Notes under the pieces: model-generated
Databases searched by the model: none
Seen by the model: the letters and a program-made list of their open reading frames with translations, nothing else
What the model was told of the DNA's origin: nothing
Shown here: positions 5,131 through 6,472 of the stretch, in pieces
Numbering within the stretch: position 1 is the first letter of the stretch
How the letters are laid out: every line of letters begins with the position of its first letter
DNA from: Clostridia bacterium
GTDB lineage: Bacteria; Bacillota; Clostridia; Christensenellales; UBA1242
Direction: 5' to 3'
DNA: 6,472 nt
Assembly (NCBI GenBank): GCA_017399515.1
Contig: JAFQBZ010000100.1
Coordinates: 1 to 6,472, forward strand
Position numbers and translations under genes: made by a program

Positions 5131-6472
5131 TATCTATTTCCTTCTTTTTTAAATTTTTTACCATTTGTATAATTTTCTTTCTAAACACAAATAACAAAAT
5201 TGCAGCAATAACCATAACAGCGTATCGAACTATTATCAAATTATATAAAGCCATTCCAATTGCACCGGCAATCATAAATACTGCAAAAATTAATAATAAT
5301 AATTTCCAATTATAAAGTCCATGCAAATCTTCACCTTTTTTCATATATTTCCTAATACATAAATAATTACCATACGCAAAGATAACATAACTTATTAAAG
5401 TGGTATACCCTGCAACATAATATCCCCATTTTGGAATAAATATATAGTTTAACACAATGTTAACCACAGCAGCACCTACAGATGCTAAAATTAAATGAGT
5501 CTTTTTTTTGTATAAAAATTCAATATTTGTTGAAAATTGAGTATATAAAAGCAATAATAAACTCATTGCAACAGGAGGCACAATCCAAATCGCTTCCATA
5601 TATGCCTTTCCTGCTAAAATGTAAATTATTTCAGGAGCCATCCAAATTATGAACAATAATAAAATCGCAATTAATATTGATATATAACATGATATTTTTC
5701 TATTATCTCTTGGTTTTTTATCATTAATTTTGTTATATACCCAAGGTGTATACGCATTATTAATTGCATTTAAAACAAATGTTAATATCATTCCCAAGTT
5801 ATAAGCCACACCATAAATTCCGGCTTTATCTTCACCACAAAAATAATTTATCATAAGCCTATCACTCTGACCAAAAATCATTTGTGCTAAATAATAAATT
5901 AAAAGCGGAATATTAAAACTTAATGCATATTTCCAATATTCTTTATTAAATGCCTTTTTACCTCTAATATAATTTAAAACATATAATGAAAACCCAACAA
6001 TAACAACAACAATAGAGCATCCTAAAATTCTTGCATAACCCCTTTCTTCTGAGTTAACAACTAATATATAAGCAAGCGTTGGTCCTAATATAGAAACTAA
6101 AAGCGTCACAACAATAACACTTATATACTTAAATTCAAATCTCTTCTTTCCCATCCAAAAGGTTGTCGCACTTTGAAATAATATTTCAAAAGCCATTAAA
6201 AAAATTAAATAAGATGGCAAATCCATAAAAGCACTTAACTGTTTATTGAACGGAATGTATATAAACAAAAATATCGTCATAAACAATGAACAAATTGTTT
6301 GGGCTGATGAAATATAGCCATCTCTATCATCTTTAAATTTTATCATTGCTGTGTTAAATGTTCCATAAGGCAATTCAAGTGTTATAAAAATTGCAAAAAT
6401 AGACATCCATGATGTATAGATTGTATACTGACCATATTGAGCAGTTGTTAAAAGTCTTGTAAATAATGGTAA
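5087..6472 (-). CDS. Wzx-type polysaccharide flippase (MOP/PST superfamily), 5' end missing
   Basis: This is a membrane exporter expected to flip undecaprenyl-linked oligosaccharide units from the cytoplasmic to the outer face of the membrane. The reading frame stays open to the right edge: 22 codons precede the first in-window ATG (6406) and translate as LPLFTRLLTTAQYGQYTIYT then SW. This is the typical conserved segment after the first helix of these transporters, so the ATG at 6406 is internal and roughly 20-40 N-terminal residues lie outside the window. The visible 461 residues hold about a dozen hydrophobic segments. A central conserved stretch around visible residues 203-227 reads SDRLMINYF then AGIYGVAYNLG, as in Wzx/PST proteins. 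The C-terminus is a charged cytoplasmic tail, basic and then acidic (KNLKKKEIDNVPEDKELIEE). The stop is TAA at 5087-5089. The last 44 nt overlap the next gene. A MATE drug exporter is less likely given the setting. The transported glycan cannot be told from the sequence. Confidence 0.9.
   Translation of the reverse strand, partial: LPLFTRLLTTAQYGQYTIYTSWMSIFAIFITLELPYGTFNTAMIKFKDDRDGYISSAQTICSLFMTIFLFIYIPFNKQLSAFMDLPSYLIFLMAFEILFQSATTFWMGKKRFEFKYISVIVVTLLVSILGPTLAYILVVNSEERGYARILGCSIVVVIVGFSLYVLNYIRGKKAFNKEYWKYALSFNIPLLIYYLAQMIFGQSDRLMINYFCGEDKAGIYGVAYNLGMILTFVLNAINNAYTPWVYNKINDKKPRDNRKISCYISILIAILLLFIIWMAPEIIYILAGKAYMEAIWIVPPVAMSLLLLLYTQFSTNIEFLYKKKTHLILASVGAAVVNIVLNYIFIPKWGYYVAGYTTLISYVIFAYGNYLCIRKYMKKGEDLHGLYNWKLLLLIFAVFMIAGAIGMALYNLIIVRYAVMVIAAILLFVFRKKIIQMVKNLKKKEIDNVPEDKELIEETQE

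Noticed and set aside
5131..5165. T-rich run as a possible terminator
   Set aside because: It lies within the flippase coding sequence, has no G+C-rich stem, and sits just before a coupled downstream start.

Overview
The window is a stretch of a surface-polysaccharide (capsule, exopolysaccharide or teichoic-acid-like glycopolymer) biosynthesis locus. The DNA is strongly A+T-rich. It has clear AGGAGG-like Shine-Dalgarno sites and reads by the standard code: TGG is used for Trp, and TGA is a real stop at 3796-3798. Base composition, ribosome sites and the protein families point to a low-GC Bacillota lineage (Clostridia or Erysipelotrichia-like, possibly gut-associated). This is an inference from style and not an identification.

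All six genes lie on the minus strand, so transcription runs from the right edge to the left edge. In transcription order they are: (1) a Wzx-type polysaccharide flippase, cut at its 5' end by the right edge (5087-6472); (2) a CDP-glycerol glycerophosphotransferase-like (TagB/TagF family) transferase (3796-5130); (3) a polysaccharide pyruvyl transferase family protein (2672-3787); (4) a two-[4Fe-4S] ferredoxin/FrhB-family oxidoreductase (1410-2657); (5) a class V PLP aminotransferase (344-1426); (6) a TagD-like CTP:phospho-alcohol cytidylyltransferase, cut at its 3' end by the left edge (1-334). Successive junctions are a 44-nt overlap, an 8-nt gap, a 14-nt gap, a 17-nt overlap and a 9-nt gap. 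This is a single tightly packed, probably translationally coupled operon segment. No internal promoter or terminator was seen, and no stretch without a gene is longer than 14 nt.

A plausible combined role is as follows. The aminotransferase makes an amino-bearing phosphate or phosphonate, for example serinol phosphate or 2-aminoethylphosphonate. The TagD-like enzyme activates a small phosphate or phosphonate with CTP. The TagF-like enzyme transfers the activated group to a lipid-linked glycan. The pyruvyl transferase-like/FrhB-like pair adds a further modification of unknown chemistry, and Wzx flips the lipid-linked unit across the membrane. The individual families are well supported. The substrate and the pathway order are inference. 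No mobile element, CRISPR array, RNA gene or notable repeat was seen.
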